This document shows positions 16,479 to 25,082 of a stretch of 64,000 bases of DNA, in pieces. This stretch comes from JAZKHT01 sp040385245 (GTDB taxonomy: Bacteria > Pseudomonadota > Alphaproteobacteria > Rhodobacterales > Rhodobacteraceae), in NCBI GenBank assembly GCA_040385245.1, contig JAZKHT010000012.1, positions 62,001 to 126,000 on the forward strand. Reading direction: 5' to 3'. The position numbers and the translations under genes were made by a program. The notes beneath the pieces are model-generated. The model saw nothing but the letters and a program-made list of their open reading frames with translations, had not been told where the DNA came from and did no database searches. The stretch's first letter is position 1. Every line of letters starts with the position of its first letter.

Positions 16479-17915
16479 ATGATCGGTGACCTTGGCGCAG
16501 AAGATGCAACCGCCCTTGCCGGGCTTGTCGCGAAACGAGAGGTCACGCCGACCGAATTGCTGGATGCAGCGCTTGCCGCCGTCGCGCAGCGAAACCCTGC
16601 GCTGAACGCCGTCGTGCTGGTGCAAGAGGCCGCCGCGCGCAAGGCGATTGCCGATGGCCTGCCGGTTGGCCCGTTCCGGGGCGTGCCGTTCCTCTTGAAG
16701 GATCTGGGATGCGAGGCGGTGGATTTCCCATCGCACAATGGATCCCGGCTGTTTGCCAACACGCGCTATCGGGGCAACTCGGCGATCTTCGAGCGTATCC
16801 GTGCGACGGGCGTCGTCACCTTTGGGCGCACCACAGCGCCCGAAGGCGGCATTGGCCCGGCCACCGAAAGCGCGGTTTATGGTGGCCCGACGCGCAACCC
16901 GTGGAACCTTGACCACACCTCGGGCGGGTCGTCGGGGGGCGCGGGGGCGGCGGTGGCTGCCGGGATCGTCGCCTTTGCGCATGGGTCTGATGGCGGCGGA
17001 TCGGTGCGAATCCCTGCCTCAAGCTGCGGCTTGTTCGGGTTCAAACCCACCCGCGCGCGGCTGCCCGATGGCCCCTATTCCGGCGAAGGCTGGGCCGGAA
17101 TGGCGATTGACGGTTTTCTGACCCGGTCCGTGCGCGACACAGCCGTGATGCTGGACGCCTGCGCAGGCCCCGATGTCGGCGCGCCCTATGTGGCACCGCC
17201 CCTGATCCGCAGTCATGCCGATGCGATCAGTCGCCCGCCCCGCCGCCTGCGGGTGGTGGTCTGCGATACCACGCTGACCGGCGATGCGATCCACCCACGG
17301 GTGCGCGACGTGGTTCTGGCCACGGCGCACCTGCTGGAAAGCCTGGGCCACCACGTCGAACCGGGCCGCCCAAAGGCCGACGTCCCGATGATGATGGCCG
17401 CCTGGACGGATATCGTCGCGGTGGGCACGGCGCTTTCCATCCGCACGGCCCTGAAGGGGCGGGCGGTGGGCGATCTGGTGGAGCCGGTGGGGCGCGGCAC
17501 ACTGACCCATGCCGAAACCCTGCACCCCACCCGGTATCTGGAGGCTGTGGGCGAAATCCATGATTTCGGTCGCCAGATGGGGCGCTATTTCGCCGACGAT
17601 GGCCCCGATATCCTGCTGACCGCGACGCTGGCGGAACCGCCCGCAGCGGTGGGCCGCTTTGCCCACGCTACCGAAGATTACCGCGCCTATCGCATCGGCC
17701 CGGGCGGCGTGTTCGAATATTCCCCGTTCTGCGCGGTTTTCAACGCATCCGGCCAGCCTGCCGCATCGGTGCCGATGGGCATGTCGCCGGACGGGTTGCC
17801 CATCGGCATCCATCTTGCCGCCCCCTTTGGCGCGGACGAGGAATTGATTGCCCTTTGCGCCGAATTGGAACGCGCGGCCCCGTGGGGACACCGCCGCCCT
17901 GCCCCTATAGGTTGA
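16479..17915 (+). CDS. Amidase signature family hydrolase (first of two)
   Basis: A 478-residue amidase with the Ser-cisSer-Lys triad. The Lys is in FLLKDLG. The Gly/Ser-rich signature is TSGGSSGGAGAAVAAG, with the second Ser region GSDGGGSVRIPAS. It hydrolyses a C-N amide bond; the substrate is unknown. Cytoplasmic, no signal peptide. GGAAG precedes the ATG at 16479 by 7 nt. It is transcribed away from the riboswitch operon and 74 bp upstream of a polyamine-type ABC importer on the same strand. A second amidase lies at the other end, suggesting that the imported solute is an amide or is processed through one. Confidence 0.88.
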   Translation: MIGDLGAEDATALAGLVAKREVTPTELLDAALAAVAQRNPALNAVVLVQEAAARKAIADGLPVGPFRGVPFLLKDLGCEAVDFPSHNGSRLFANTRYRGNSAIFERIRATGVVTFGRTTAPEGGIGPATESAVYGGPTRNPWNLDHTSGGSSGGAGAAVAAGIVAFAHGSDGGGSVRIPASSCGLFGFKPTRARLPDGPYSGEGWAGMAIDGFLTRSVRDTAVMLDACAGPDVGAPYVAPPLIRSHADAISRPPRRLRVVVCDTTLTGDAIHPRVRDVVLATAHLLESLGHHVEPGRPKADVPMMMAAWTDIVAVGTALSIRTALKGRAVGDLVEPVGRGTLTHAETLHPTRYLEAVGEIHDFGRQMGRYFADDGPDILLTATLAEPPAAVGRFAHATEDYRAYRIGPGGVFEYSPFCAVFNASGQPAASVPMGMSPDGLPIGIHLAAPFGADEELIALCAELERAAPWGHRRPAPIG

Positions 17916-17931
17916 GCGTTCAAGGAAATGC

Positions 17932-17962
17932 TTGCAAACGCACGAATCGCCCGCCCTAATAT
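17932..17962 (+). promoter_or_regulatory. Possible promoter upstream of the ABC importer genes
   Basis: TTGCAA (17932-17937) and TAATAT (17957-17962) are separated by 19 nt, longer than ideal. They lie 28 bp before the GTG start of the ATPase gene in a locally AT-rich stretch. Cotranscription from the amidase gene is an alternative. Confidence 0.35.
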
Positions 17963-17989
17963 GATCAAAATAAATGGGAGCGCTGCTGA

Positions 17990-19057
17990 GTGACCGAAAC
18001 CGTCACCATCGAGGCCCGAGATGCCGTCAAGACCTTTGGTCAGGGTGACTCTGCGGTAAACGCGCTGGATCATGTCTCGATCCAGATCCGGCAGGGCGAA
18101 TTCTTTACGCTTCTGGGTCCGTCCGGCTGTGGCAAGACCACATTGCTGCGCCTGATCGCCGGGTTCGAGACGCCGACATCGGGCACGATCCTGCTGGATG
18201 GCGCGGATATCACCCACCTGCCGCCGAACAAGCGCCCGGTGAACACGGTGTTCCAAAGCTACGCCCTGTTCCCGCATCTGACGGTGGCCGAAAACGTGGG
18301 CTTTGGCCTGATGATGCAGGGCCGTCCCAAGGCCGAGGTGGCGGCGACGGTGGAACGGATGCTGGCACTGGTAAAACTGGAACCGCTGGCCGGTCGCAAG
18401 ACCAGCCAGCTTTCGGGTGGCCAACAACAGCGCGTGGCGCTGGCCCGCGCGCTGGCACCGCAGCCAAAGGTACTGCTGCTGGACGAACCCTTGTCCGCGC
18501 TGGACCTGAAACTGCGCAAGGAAATGCAGATCGAGTTGAAGCGCCTGCAAACCGAAACCGGCATCACCTTTGTCTTCGTGACCCATGATCAGGAAGAGGC
18601 CCTGACCATGTCCGACCGCATCGGCGTGATGAGCGCGGGAAAGCTGCAACAGGTCGGCACGCCAAAGGACATCTACACCCGCCCGGTGAACCGCTTTGTC
18701 GCCAGCTTTATCGGCGAGACGAACTTTCTGCCCGCCACCGCCACCCCCGGCGGGGTGCGGCTGGACTGCGGCGCACTGGTTGAAATGCCCACGCCGCCCG
18801 CCACGGGAAAGGTCACGCTGACGGTGCGCCCCGAACAGGTGCGCCTTTGCAGCCCGGACGAACCCGGTGCCATTCCGGCGCAGGTGCGGCATCTGGTCTA
18901 TTTCGGCACGGACACCCATTGCCATCTGGACTTGTCGGACGGTGCCGAAGTGGTGGCCCGCGTGCAAAGCCCTGCCAATGGCGAGGCGGGCCTGTCCGCC
19001 GGGCAATCAGTTGCGATCCGCTTTGCCCCCGGTGCCGCCCAAGTGCTGGAGGATTAG
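17990..19057 (+). CDS. Polyamine-type ABC transporter ATP-binding protein (PotA/PotG-like)
   Basis: A 355-residue ATPase. Walker A GPSGCGKTT is at 43-51, followed by signature LSGGQQQRVALARAL, Walker B LLLDEPLSALD and switch His in FVTHDQEEA. A C-terminal TOBE/OB region (about 245-355) is typical of PotA/MalK-like subunits. RPVNTVFQSYALFPHLTV matches the spermidine/putrescine subgroup. The start is GTG at 17990 with GGGAG upstream. It opens a four-gene importer block with tight spacing (2 bp to the first permease). Confidence 0.9.
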   Translation: MTETVTIEARDAVKTFGQGDSAVNALDHVSIQIRQGEFFTLLGPSGCGKTTLLRLIAGFETPTSGTILLDGADITHLPPNKRPVNTVFQSYALFPHLTVAENVGFGLMMQGRPKAEVAATVERMLALVKLEPLAGRKTSQLSGGQQQRVALARALAPQPKVLLLDEPLSALDLKLRKEMQIELKRLQTETGITFVFVTHDQEEALTMSDRIGVMSAGKLQQVGTPKDIYTRPVNRFVASFIGETNFLPATATPGGVRLDCGALVEMPTPPATGKVTLTVRPEQVRLCSPDEPGAIPAQVRHLVYFGTDTHCHLDLSDGAEVVARVQSPANGEAGLSAGQSVAIRFAPGAAQVLED

Positions 19058-19059
19058 GC

Positions 19060-19968
19060 GTGCCCGCGACCAAAGACCGTCAGGCACGACTTTCCACGCG
19101 CAACGGCTGGTTGCTGTCGTTGCCTGCGCTGATCCTGCTGACCTTTGCGGCCTCTGGCCCGCTGCTGATCGTGCTGGTGTATTCGTTCCTTGAAAAAGGC
19201 ACCTACGGCAATGTCGTCGGCAATTTCTCGACCGATGGCTGGGTGGGCATCCTGTTCACCAAGGACATCTTTGACGAAACCTACAAACTGGCGGATGCGC
19301 ATCTGACGATCTTCTGGCGGTCGGCCAAACTGTCCTTGATGACGACTGTGATCACCTTTGCCGTCGGCTTTCCGACCGCGTGGTTCATCGCGACGCGGCC
19401 CCCCAAGGCCCGCGCGCTGTGGCTGTTCCTGATCACCATTCCATTCTGGACGAACCTGCTGATCCGCACCTTCGCGATCAACGAGGTGATCCGAAACGAA
19501 GGTCTGTTGAATACCGTGCTGATCTGGGCGGGCGTGATCGATACCCCGATCCGCATCATCTATACCGACACTGCCGTGCTGATCGGCATGGCCTATGTCT
19601 ATCTGCCGCTGATGGTTCTGCCCCTGTTCGCCGCCATCGACCGGTTCGACATGCGCCTGCTTGAGGCGGGGTATGACCTTTACGCATCCCGGATGCAGGT
19701 CTTGCGCCGCATCATCCTGCCCATCGTCAAGCCGGGCATCGTGGCAGGGTCGATCCTTGTCTTCGTCCCGTCGCTGGGGGCCTATGTCACCCCGCGTGTG
19801 CTGGGGGGCGGCAAGAACATGATGATCGGCAACTTCATCGAATTGCAGTTCGGGCAGGGCAGGAACTGGCCGCTGGGGGCCGCGTTGTCGATGACGCTGC
19901 TGGTGATCGTGATGGTCGCCCTGCTGGTCTATGTCCGCGCCGCAAACCGAGAGGCGCCCCATGGCTGA
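19060..19968 (+). CDS. Polyamine-type ABC transporter permease 1 (PotB/PotH-like)
   Basis: A 302-residue inner-membrane permease with about six helices. The coupling-loop EAA motif is visible as EAGYDLYASRMQVLRRIILP, and SLGAYVTPRVLGG is a subfamily hallmark. GTG at 19060 follows the ATPase stop by 2 bp and has GGAGG 7 nt upstream, inside the ATPase gene. An ATG much further upstream in this frame would overlap the ATPase gene by about 200 bp and is rejected. The gene overlaps the next permease by 8 bp. Confidence 0.9.
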   Translation: MPATKDRQARLSTRNGWLLSLPALILLTFAASGPLLIVLVYSFLEKGTYGNVVGNFSTDGWVGILFTKDIFDETYKLADAHLTIFWRSAKLSLMTTVITFAVGFPTAWFIATRPPKARALWLFLITIPFWTNLLIRTFAINEVIRNEGLLNTVLIWAGVIDTPIRIIYTDTAVLIGMAYVYLPLMVLPLFAAIDRFDMRLLEAGYDLYASRMQVLRRIILPIVKPGIVAGSILVFVPSLGAYVTPRVLGGGKNMMIGNFIELQFGQGRNWPLGAALSMTLLVIVMVALLVYVRAANREAPHG

Positions 19969-20764
19969 GCGCAGTTTTGAAGTGGCCCGCCTGCCCGGCT
20001 TTGCCACCATCGCGGTGGCGGCCTTTGTCATGCTGTATCTGCCGATCCTGACGCTGGTCGCGTTTTCCTTCAACGGGGGTGCCTCTGTCGCCGTGTGGGA
20101 AGGGTGGTCGCTGCACTGGTATGGCGACGCCTGGGCGAACGAGGCGGTCAAGGCCGCCACCCTGCGGTCGTTATGGATCGCCAGCTGCGCCGCCGTCATT
20201 TCCACCACTGTGGCCACCATGGCCGCCCTTGGCACCACGCGGCGCAAGGCGTTCAAGGGGCAGACGGCGATTTATGTGATGATCAACCAACCGCTGATGG
20301 TGCCCGAGATCGTGACCGCCGTCGCCCTGTTGATCTTTTTCGCATGGATCAAGGTGGCAAGCGGGTATCAGGGTCTAGGCTATCTGATCGCCGCACATTC
20401 GGCCTTTTGCATTCCCTTTGCCTATCTGCCGATCCGCGCCCGGCTGGAAGGGATGGACCTGTCATTGGAAACCGCCGCCGCTGATCTGTACGCCACGCCC
20501 TGGAAGGCCTTTCGCCATATCACGCTGCCCCTGATGGCCCCCGGCATCATCGCGGGCGCGATGCTGGCCTTTGTCATCAGTCTGGATGACGTGGTCATCA
20601 CCGAATTCGTCAAATCCGGCGGGCAGGACACCCTGCCCACCTACATGCTCGGCCAGATGCGCCGCGCCATCACACCCGAGGTGAACGCGATTTCCACCGG
20701 GTTGCTGGCGCTGACCGTGCTGTTGCTGACCGCGTTCTTCCTGCTGACCCGCAAGCGGGACTGA
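19961..20764 (+). CDS. Polyamine-type ABC transporter permease 2 (PotC/PotI-like)
   Basis: A 267-residue inner-membrane permease that pairs with the preceding one. It has a first helix FATIAVAAFVMLYLPILTLVAFS, EAA-type coupling motif TAAADLYATPWKAFRHITLP, and SLDDVVITEFV, a well-known PotC/PotI signature. The ATG at 19961 overlaps the end of permease 1 by 8 bp, indicating coupled translation. The substrate class is polyamine or a related cation. Confidence 0.9.
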   Translation: MAERSFEVARLPGFATIAVAAFVMLYLPILTLVAFSFNGGASVAVWEGWSLHWYGDAWANEAVKAATLRSLWIASCAAVISTTVATMAALGTTRRKAFKGQTAIYVMINQPLMVPEIVTAVALLIFFAWIKVASGYQGLGYLIAAHSAFCIPFAYLPIRARLEGMDLSLETAAADLYATPWKAFRHITLPLMAPGIIAGAMLAFVISLDDVVITEFVKSGGQDTLPTYMLGQMRRAITPEVNAISTGLLALTVLLLTAFFLLTRKRD

Positions 20765-20796
20765 AACAGACCGAAAGACCAACAAGGAGAGAGCCA

Positions 20797-21822
20797 ATGA
20801 AAAGACTGCTGACCGCCACCGCAATGCTGCTTGCCAGCAGCGCCCTTGCCAGTGCCGAAGGCACGTTGAACCTGTTCAATTGGGGCAACTACACCAGCCC
20901 CGAACTGCTGGCGAAGTTCGAGGCCGAAACCGGCATCAAGGTCACCGTCACCGATTACGACAGCAACGACACCGCCCTTGCCAAGATCGAAGCCGGCGGC
21001 CACGGGTTCGACCTTGTGGTGCCGTCGGCCAACTACATCCCGATCTTCAAGGAAAAGGGTCTGATCGTCGAACTGGACCAGTCGAAACTGGCCAATTTCG
21101 GCAACATCGCCCCCGAGTGGAAAGACGTGCCGTGGGATCCGGGCCGCGCCTATTCGATCCCGTGGCAGTGGGGATCGACCGGCATCGCCGTCAACACCTC
21201 GGTCTACAAGGGCGACATCAACACCTCCGCCGTGTTCCTTGAAGTGCCGGAGGAGTTGAAGGGCAAGATCAACGTCGTCCCCGAGATGAACGACATCGTG
21301 AACCTTGCCATCTTCTACGTCGGCGGCGACGCCTGCACCGAAGACACCGAAGTGCTGAAAAAGGCGCGCGACGTGCTGTTGGCCGCCAAGCCCGACTGGA
21401 TCAGCATGGACTACGGTGCCACCGAAAAGCTGTCGAACAACGATTGGGCGGCATCGGTGAACTGGAACGGATCGACCATGCGCGCGCGTCTGGCCAACCC
21501 GGACGTGGCCTATGGCTACCCGAAAGAGGGCTATCCGCTGTTCATGGATTCGGCCGCCCTGCTGGCCGACGCGCAGAACGTGGACGAGGCGTACACATTC
21601 CTCGACTTCATCATGGTGCCGGAAAACGCGGCCATGATCTCGGCCTTTGCGCGCTATGCCAACGGCATTGCGGGGTCAGAGCCGTTCATGCCCGAAGACA
21701 TGAAGACCGCCCCCGAAGTGGTGACCCCGGAAGAGCACAAGGCAGCGGGCAAGTTCCTGCCGACCTGTTCGCCGAAAGCGCAGGAATACCTGACCGCAAT
21801 CTGGACCGAACTTCAGAAGTGA
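20797..21822 (+). CDS. Polyamine-type ABC transporter substrate-binding protein (PotD/PotF-like)
   Basis: A 341-residue periplasmic protein with a clear signal peptide (MKRLLTATAMLLASSALASA). The mature protein starts EGTLNLFNWGNYTSPELLAKF, matching PotD/PotF. It also has DLVVPSANYIPIFKEKGLI, in which Ser and Tyr sit in the ligand pocket of the family, and YSIPWQWGSTGIAVN. The Trp/Asp set needed for diamine binding appears largely present, but specificity for putrescine, spermidine or another cation cannot be fixed. AAGGAG lies 8 nt before the ATG. A strong hairpin follows the stop. Confidence 0.9.
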   Translation: MKRLLTATAMLLASSALASAEGTLNLFNWGNYTSPELLAKFEAETGIKVTVTDYDSNDTALAKIEAGGHGFDLVVPSANYIPIFKEKGLIVELDQSKLANFGNIAPEWKDVPWDPGRAYSIPWQWGSTGIAVNTSVYKGDINTSAVFLEVPEELKGKINVVPEMNDIVNLAIFYVGGDACTEDTEVLKKARDVLLAAKPDWISMDYGATEKLSNNDWAASVNWNGSTMRARLANPDVAYGYPKEGYPLFMDSAALLADAQNVDEAYTFLDFIMVPENAAMISAFARYANGIAGSEPFMPEDMKTAPEVVTPEEHKAAGKFLPTCSPKAQEYLTAIWTELQK

Positions 21823-21828
21823 TCCCCT

Positions 21829-21852
21829 GTGCGGGGGGCAAGCCCCCCGCAC
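21829..21852 (+). terminator. Strong hairpin after the importer genes
   Basis: A perfect 11-bp stem pairs GTGCGGGGGGC (21829-21839) with GCCCCCCGCAC (21842-21852) around AA, 7 bp after the binding-protein stop. It is followed by AAAATAC, as in the dispersed elements, and by a smaller G5/C5 hairpin at 21901-21917. There is no T-tract. It probably reduces but may not abolish read-through into the second amidase. Confidence 0.6.
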
Positions 21853-21955
21853 ATGCCCAAAATACGGCTTGGCCACCCGCCCGCACCCCACTAACACAGC
21901 CGGGGGCCAGCCCCCCGCCACCCCGGAATTTTTGTGCCAGATGAAAGAGGCAGCC

Positions 21956-23368
21956 ATGAGCTTGCTTGATATCTCTGCGTCCGATCTGGCACGGGGCATC
22001 GCCGCGCGGCGCATTGCCCCGTCAGAGGTGATGACCGAAACACTGGCGCGGATCGGCGCGGTGAACGGCGCGGTCAATGCGATCATTTCGATGCCCGACC
22101 CCGAAGATCTGATGGCACAGGCGCGGGCGGCGGATGATGCGCCAATTGCGGGCTGGCTGCATGGGATACCACTCGCCGTCAAGGATCTGGTGGCCACCAA
22201 GGGCATCCGGACGACCTGGGGATCACCGATCCATGCCGATCATGTGCCGGTGAAAGATGACCTGCTGGCCGCGCGGATGCGGGCTGCGGGGGCGATCTTC
22301 ATCGGCAAGACCAACACGCCCGAATGGGGGCAAGGATCGCACAGCTTCAACCCCCTGCATGGGGTGACACGCAACCCCTATGACCTGACGCGATCAGCGG
22401 GCGGATCGTCGGGCGGGGCGGCGGCGGCGCTGGCAACCCGGATGGTCAGCGTGGCGGATGGGTCCGACATGATGGGATCCCTGCGCAACCCGGCGGCGTT
22501 CTGCAACGTCTATGGCTTTCGCCCGACCTGGGGCCTGGTACCCGGCGATGCGGAAGGCGACACCTTTCTTGCCACCCTTGCAACCGAAGGCCCGATGGCC
22601 CGCACGGTGGAAGATGTCGCCCGCTTTCTGGACACCATGGCCGGCCCAAACCCCGAGGTTCCGTTCTGCCGCGCACCCGATGGACCCTTTGGCGACCGGC
22701 TGCATACGGACCTGCGCGGGATGCGTATCGGCTGGCTGGGCAACTGGGGCGGGGCCTATCAAACCGAACACGGCATCCTGCCCCTGTGCGAGGCGGCGCT
22801 GTCCGTTTTCACCGACATGGGGGCGATTGTCGAACCGGTGGCCGCGCCCTTCCCCGCCGAAAAGCTGTGGCACAGCTGGATCACCCTGCGCGCCATGCTG
22901 AACGCAGGCGCCAAGCGCGATATTTCCGTCGACCCGGCCAAGCGCGCCCTGCTGAAACCTGAAACCCTGTGGGAAATCGAACAAGGTGCCGACCTGACCG
23001 CCGCGGCTGTCCACGCGGCCAGCGTGATCCGGTCGCGCTGGTATGCGCGGGCGGCGCGCCTGTTTGACGATTATGACGCGCTGGTGATGCCATCCGCGCA
23101 GGTCTGGCCCTTTGCGGCAGATTGGCGCTGGCCGCAGACGATCAATGACCATCTGATGGACACGTATCACCGCTGGATGGAGATCGTCGTGCCGGTCAGT
23201 CTGATCGGACTGCCCGCGCTGAACATCCCCGCAGGGTTTGGCCCGAATGGCCTGCCGATGGGGATGCAACTGATCGGACCGGTTGGCGCGGACGCAAGGA
23301 TATTGGCGATGGGACATCAATATCATCTGGCGACGGACTGGCCCGAGAACAGACCCCCTGCCCTGTAG
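21956..23368 (+). CDS. Amidase signature family hydrolase (second of two)
   Basis: A 470-residue amidase. The catalytic Lys is in LAVKDLVATKG, the signature is SAGGSSGGAAAALATRM, and the second Ser region reads GSDMMGSLRNPAAF where most relatives have GSDTGGS. It is clearly a different subgroup from the amidase at 16479, so the pair is not a recent duplication. The ATG at 21956 has AAAGAGG upstream. Together the two enzymes bracket the importer, suggesting sequential hydrolysis of an imported amide. That link is inferred from neighbourhood only. Confidence 0.87.
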   Translation: MSLLDISASDLARGIAARRIAPSEVMTETLARIGAVNGAVNAIISMPDPEDLMAQARAADDAPIAGWLHGIPLAVKDLVATKGIRTTWGSPIHADHVPVKDDLLAARMRAAGAIFIGKTNTPEWGQGSHSFNPLHGVTRNPYDLTRSAGGSSGGAAAALATRMVSVADGSDMMGSLRNPAAFCNVYGFRPTWGLVPGDAEGDTFLATLATEGPMARTVEDVARFLDTMAGPNPEVPFCRAPDGPFGDRLHTDLRGMRIGWLGNWGGAYQTEHGILPLCEAALSVFTDMGAIVEPVAAPFPAEKLWHSWITLRAMLNAGAKRDISVDPAKRALLKPETLWEIEQGADLTAAAVHAASVIRSRWYARAARLFDDYDALVMPSAQVWPFAADWRWPQTINDHLMDTYHRWMEIVVPVSLIGLPALNIPAGFGPNGLPMGMQLIGPVGADARILAMGHQYHLATDWPENRPPAL

Positions 23369-23382
23369 GTCTTTTTCTGTGT

Positions 23383-23970
23383 CTAAATACTTTGGGGGTC
23401 CGGGGGTGGAACCCCCGGCGTCGGCCCTTCGCGCAGCGCGTACCGAGCAAGCGGGTCATAGCGCGCGCCCTTTGGGTTCAGGGTGGACCGGTAAAGCACG
23501 ACCTCGGACACCGGGAACGGGTCTGTCCGAAACCCCATGTCAGCGGCAATCGCCCGTTCCAGCCGCATCGCATCGGCCGCGGGCGGCGGGGCAAAACTGC
23601 CCAAAGTCACATGCGGGTGAAAGCGGCGAGGATCGACCTTGCAGCCTGCGCTGCGGGCTGCGTGGTCCAACTTGGCCTGAAGCCGCGTCAAAGACGCGGA
23701 CGGCGCGACACCGGCCCATGCGGCGCGGGGACGATTTCCGCCGAACAGGCCAAGCCCTTGCAGGTGCACCGAAAACGCATCCGACCGAATGGCGCTGAAC
23801 AGGTCGTGGGCGTCGGTCAGCACGGGCTCTGGCACCTCGCCCAGAAACACCAGCGTCAGGTGCAGGTTTTCAGGTTCCACCTTGCGCGGCAGCGGCAACA
23901 GGAACTGCTGTACCGCCAGCGCCGAGCGCACGGCATCCGGCAGGTCGATGGCCAGAAACGCCCGGATCAT
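23383..23970 (-). CDS. thpR: RNA 2',3'-cyclic phosphodiesterase (2H family, LigT/ThpR)
   Basis: A 195-residue 2H phosphoesterase. The paired HxTx motifs are HLTLVFLG (about residue 42) and HPHVTLGSF (about 125). It opens 2',3'-cyclic phosphates and is historically called 2'-5' RNA ligase. The ATG overlaps the stop of the upstream deacetylase gene (ATGA). The last dozen codons (PTPGVPPPDPQSI) are encoded by a dispersed hairpin element at 23386-23418, so this C-terminus is probably a late addition to the domain. Confidence 0.85.
   Translation of the reverse strand: MIRAFLAIDLPDAVRSALAVQQFLLPLPRKVEPENLHLTLVFLGEVPEPVLTDAHDLFSAIRSDAFSVHLQGLGLFGGNRPRAAWAGVAPSASLTRLQAKLDHAARSAGCKVDPRRFHPHVTLGSFAPPPAADAMRLERAIAADMGFRTDPFPVSEVVLYRSTLNPKGARYDPLARYALREGPTPGVPPPDPQSI
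23386..23418. repeat. GC-rich hairpin at the convergent ends of amidase 2 and thpR
   Basis: AAATACTTTGGGGGT is followed by CCGGGGGT (23400-23407) pairing perfectly with ACCCCCGG (23411-23418). It belongs to the dispersed family and likely terminates both genes. It lies inside the 3' end of the thpR reading frame. Confidence 0.65.
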
Positions 23971-25082
23971 CGGCGCGACAGGATGGCCAGCCGGTCGCGG
24001 ACTTCAGCCCGGACCGGGCCTGGACGGGGGGCATCGCGCAGGGTTGTCAGCATCGCATCCTCTGGCCCGGGGCGGCCGCCGCCACCCCAGGACAGGGCGC
24101 GCAGCACATCCCCGGCAGCGTCAGGCAGACGGTCAGGGATTTCAAGCCCGGCCAGCGTGGCCCAGACCCCCGCCCAGCACCGCCCCACCGACCATGGGTT
24201 ATACCCACCGCCCCCCAGCACCAGAAAACGTGCCGACAGCGGCATCAGCGCCGCCACAACCGCCCAATGCGCGTTGTTCGACAGCGCCAGTCGCGACAGC
24301 GGATCTTCCAGCAGCGCATCGGCCCCACATTGCAGGATCACGGCATCGGGGCGAAAGGCAGTCACTCGGGGCAGGATCAAATTCTCGACCACCGCCTGCA
24401 TTTCCGTGTCGTTGAAGCCGCGCGGCACCGGCAGGTTGAAGGCCGACCCACCACCTGCGTCTGTCAGCGCACCGGTAAAGGGCCAACGGTTTTCTTCGTG
24501 CACGGAAATCATCAGGCAATCAGCATCGCCGACAAAAACAGGCTCCACCCCATCCGGGTGATGGGCGTCGATGTCGACATAGGCCAGCCTTCGCACCCCG
24601 GCGCGCCGAAAGGTCTGCATCGCCAGCACTGGATCGTTCAGATAACAAAAGCCATTGGCGCGGTCAGGCAGCCCGTGATGCGTGCCACCGCCCGGCACAT
24701 GGATGGCGCCCGGGGTCGTGGCCAGCAATTCCGCCGCCAACATCACCCCCCCTGCCCCGGTTGCCGGTCGGCTGTAGACCTGCGCAAAGACCGGGTTCGA
24801 CAGGGTGCCAAGCCCATGGCGCGCGCGCACCGCATCGCTGACAGTGCCGCGCGTTTCGGCATCTTGCAGGGCGGCAATGTAGTCGGGCGTGTGAAATCCG
24901 GTCAAAGCGGCGGGCTTGGCGCGCGGACTGGTACGATAGCGCGGTGACGGCAGCCAACCCAAGGCACGGCACAGATCCATCACCGTCGATACGCGCGGCA
25001 CCCGCAGCGGATGGGCGGCACCGTAGGACGACCCGCGATAGATGTCGGACCCGATGAACAGCGGCCCCGGCACGGCTGTCAC
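23967..25082 (-). CDS. Histone-deacetylase-fold amidohydrolase (AcuC/HDAC superfamily)
   Basis: A 371-residue Zn-dependent deacetylase-like enzyme. Visible motifs are HHGLPDRANGFCYLND (active-site His pair and loop), the zinc site DIDAHHPDGVEPVF, LQCGADAL and the late LGGGGYNP with the transition-state Tyr. Bacterial members deacetylate acetylpolyamines, acetoin-pathway proteins or other N-acetyl compounds, and the substrate cannot be fixed here. The GTG start at 25082 overlaps the stop of the upstream peroxidase-like gene (GTGA). The stop overlaps thpR (ATGA), so the three genes are translationally coupled. Confidence 0.85.
   Translation of the reverse strand: MTAVPGPLFIGSDIYRGSSYGAAHPLRVPRVSTVMDLCRALGWLPSPRYRTSPRAKPAALTGFHTPDYIAALQDAETRGTVSDAVRARHGLGTLSNPVFAQVYSRPATGAGGVMLAAELLATTPGAIHVPGGGTHHGLPDRANGFCYLNDPVLAMQTFRRAGVRRLAYVDIDAHHPDGVEPVFVGDADCLMISVHEENRWPFTGALTDAGGGSAFNLPVPRGFNDTEMQAVVENLILPRVTAFRPDAVILQCGADALLEDPLSRLALSNNAHWAVVAALMPLSARFLVLGGGGYNPWSVGRCWAGVWATLAGLEIPDRLPDAAGDVLRALSWGGGGRPGPEDAMLTTLRDAPRPGPVRAEVRDRLAILSRR

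Noticed and set aside
16051..16509. Open frames across the riboswitch leader
   Set aside because: The conserved B12 aptamer blocks explain this sequence. The frames are Arg/Pro-rich and lack any domain.
17687..19006. A 439-codon open frame antisense to the amidase and importer ATPase
   Set aside because: It spans two well-supported genes on the other strand and has His/Gln/Gly-rich shadow composition.
18847..19060. N-terminal extension of permease 1 by about 70 codons
   Set aside because: It would overlap the ATPase C-terminal domain and does not resemble a permease. GTG at 19060 has GGAGG at ideal spacing.
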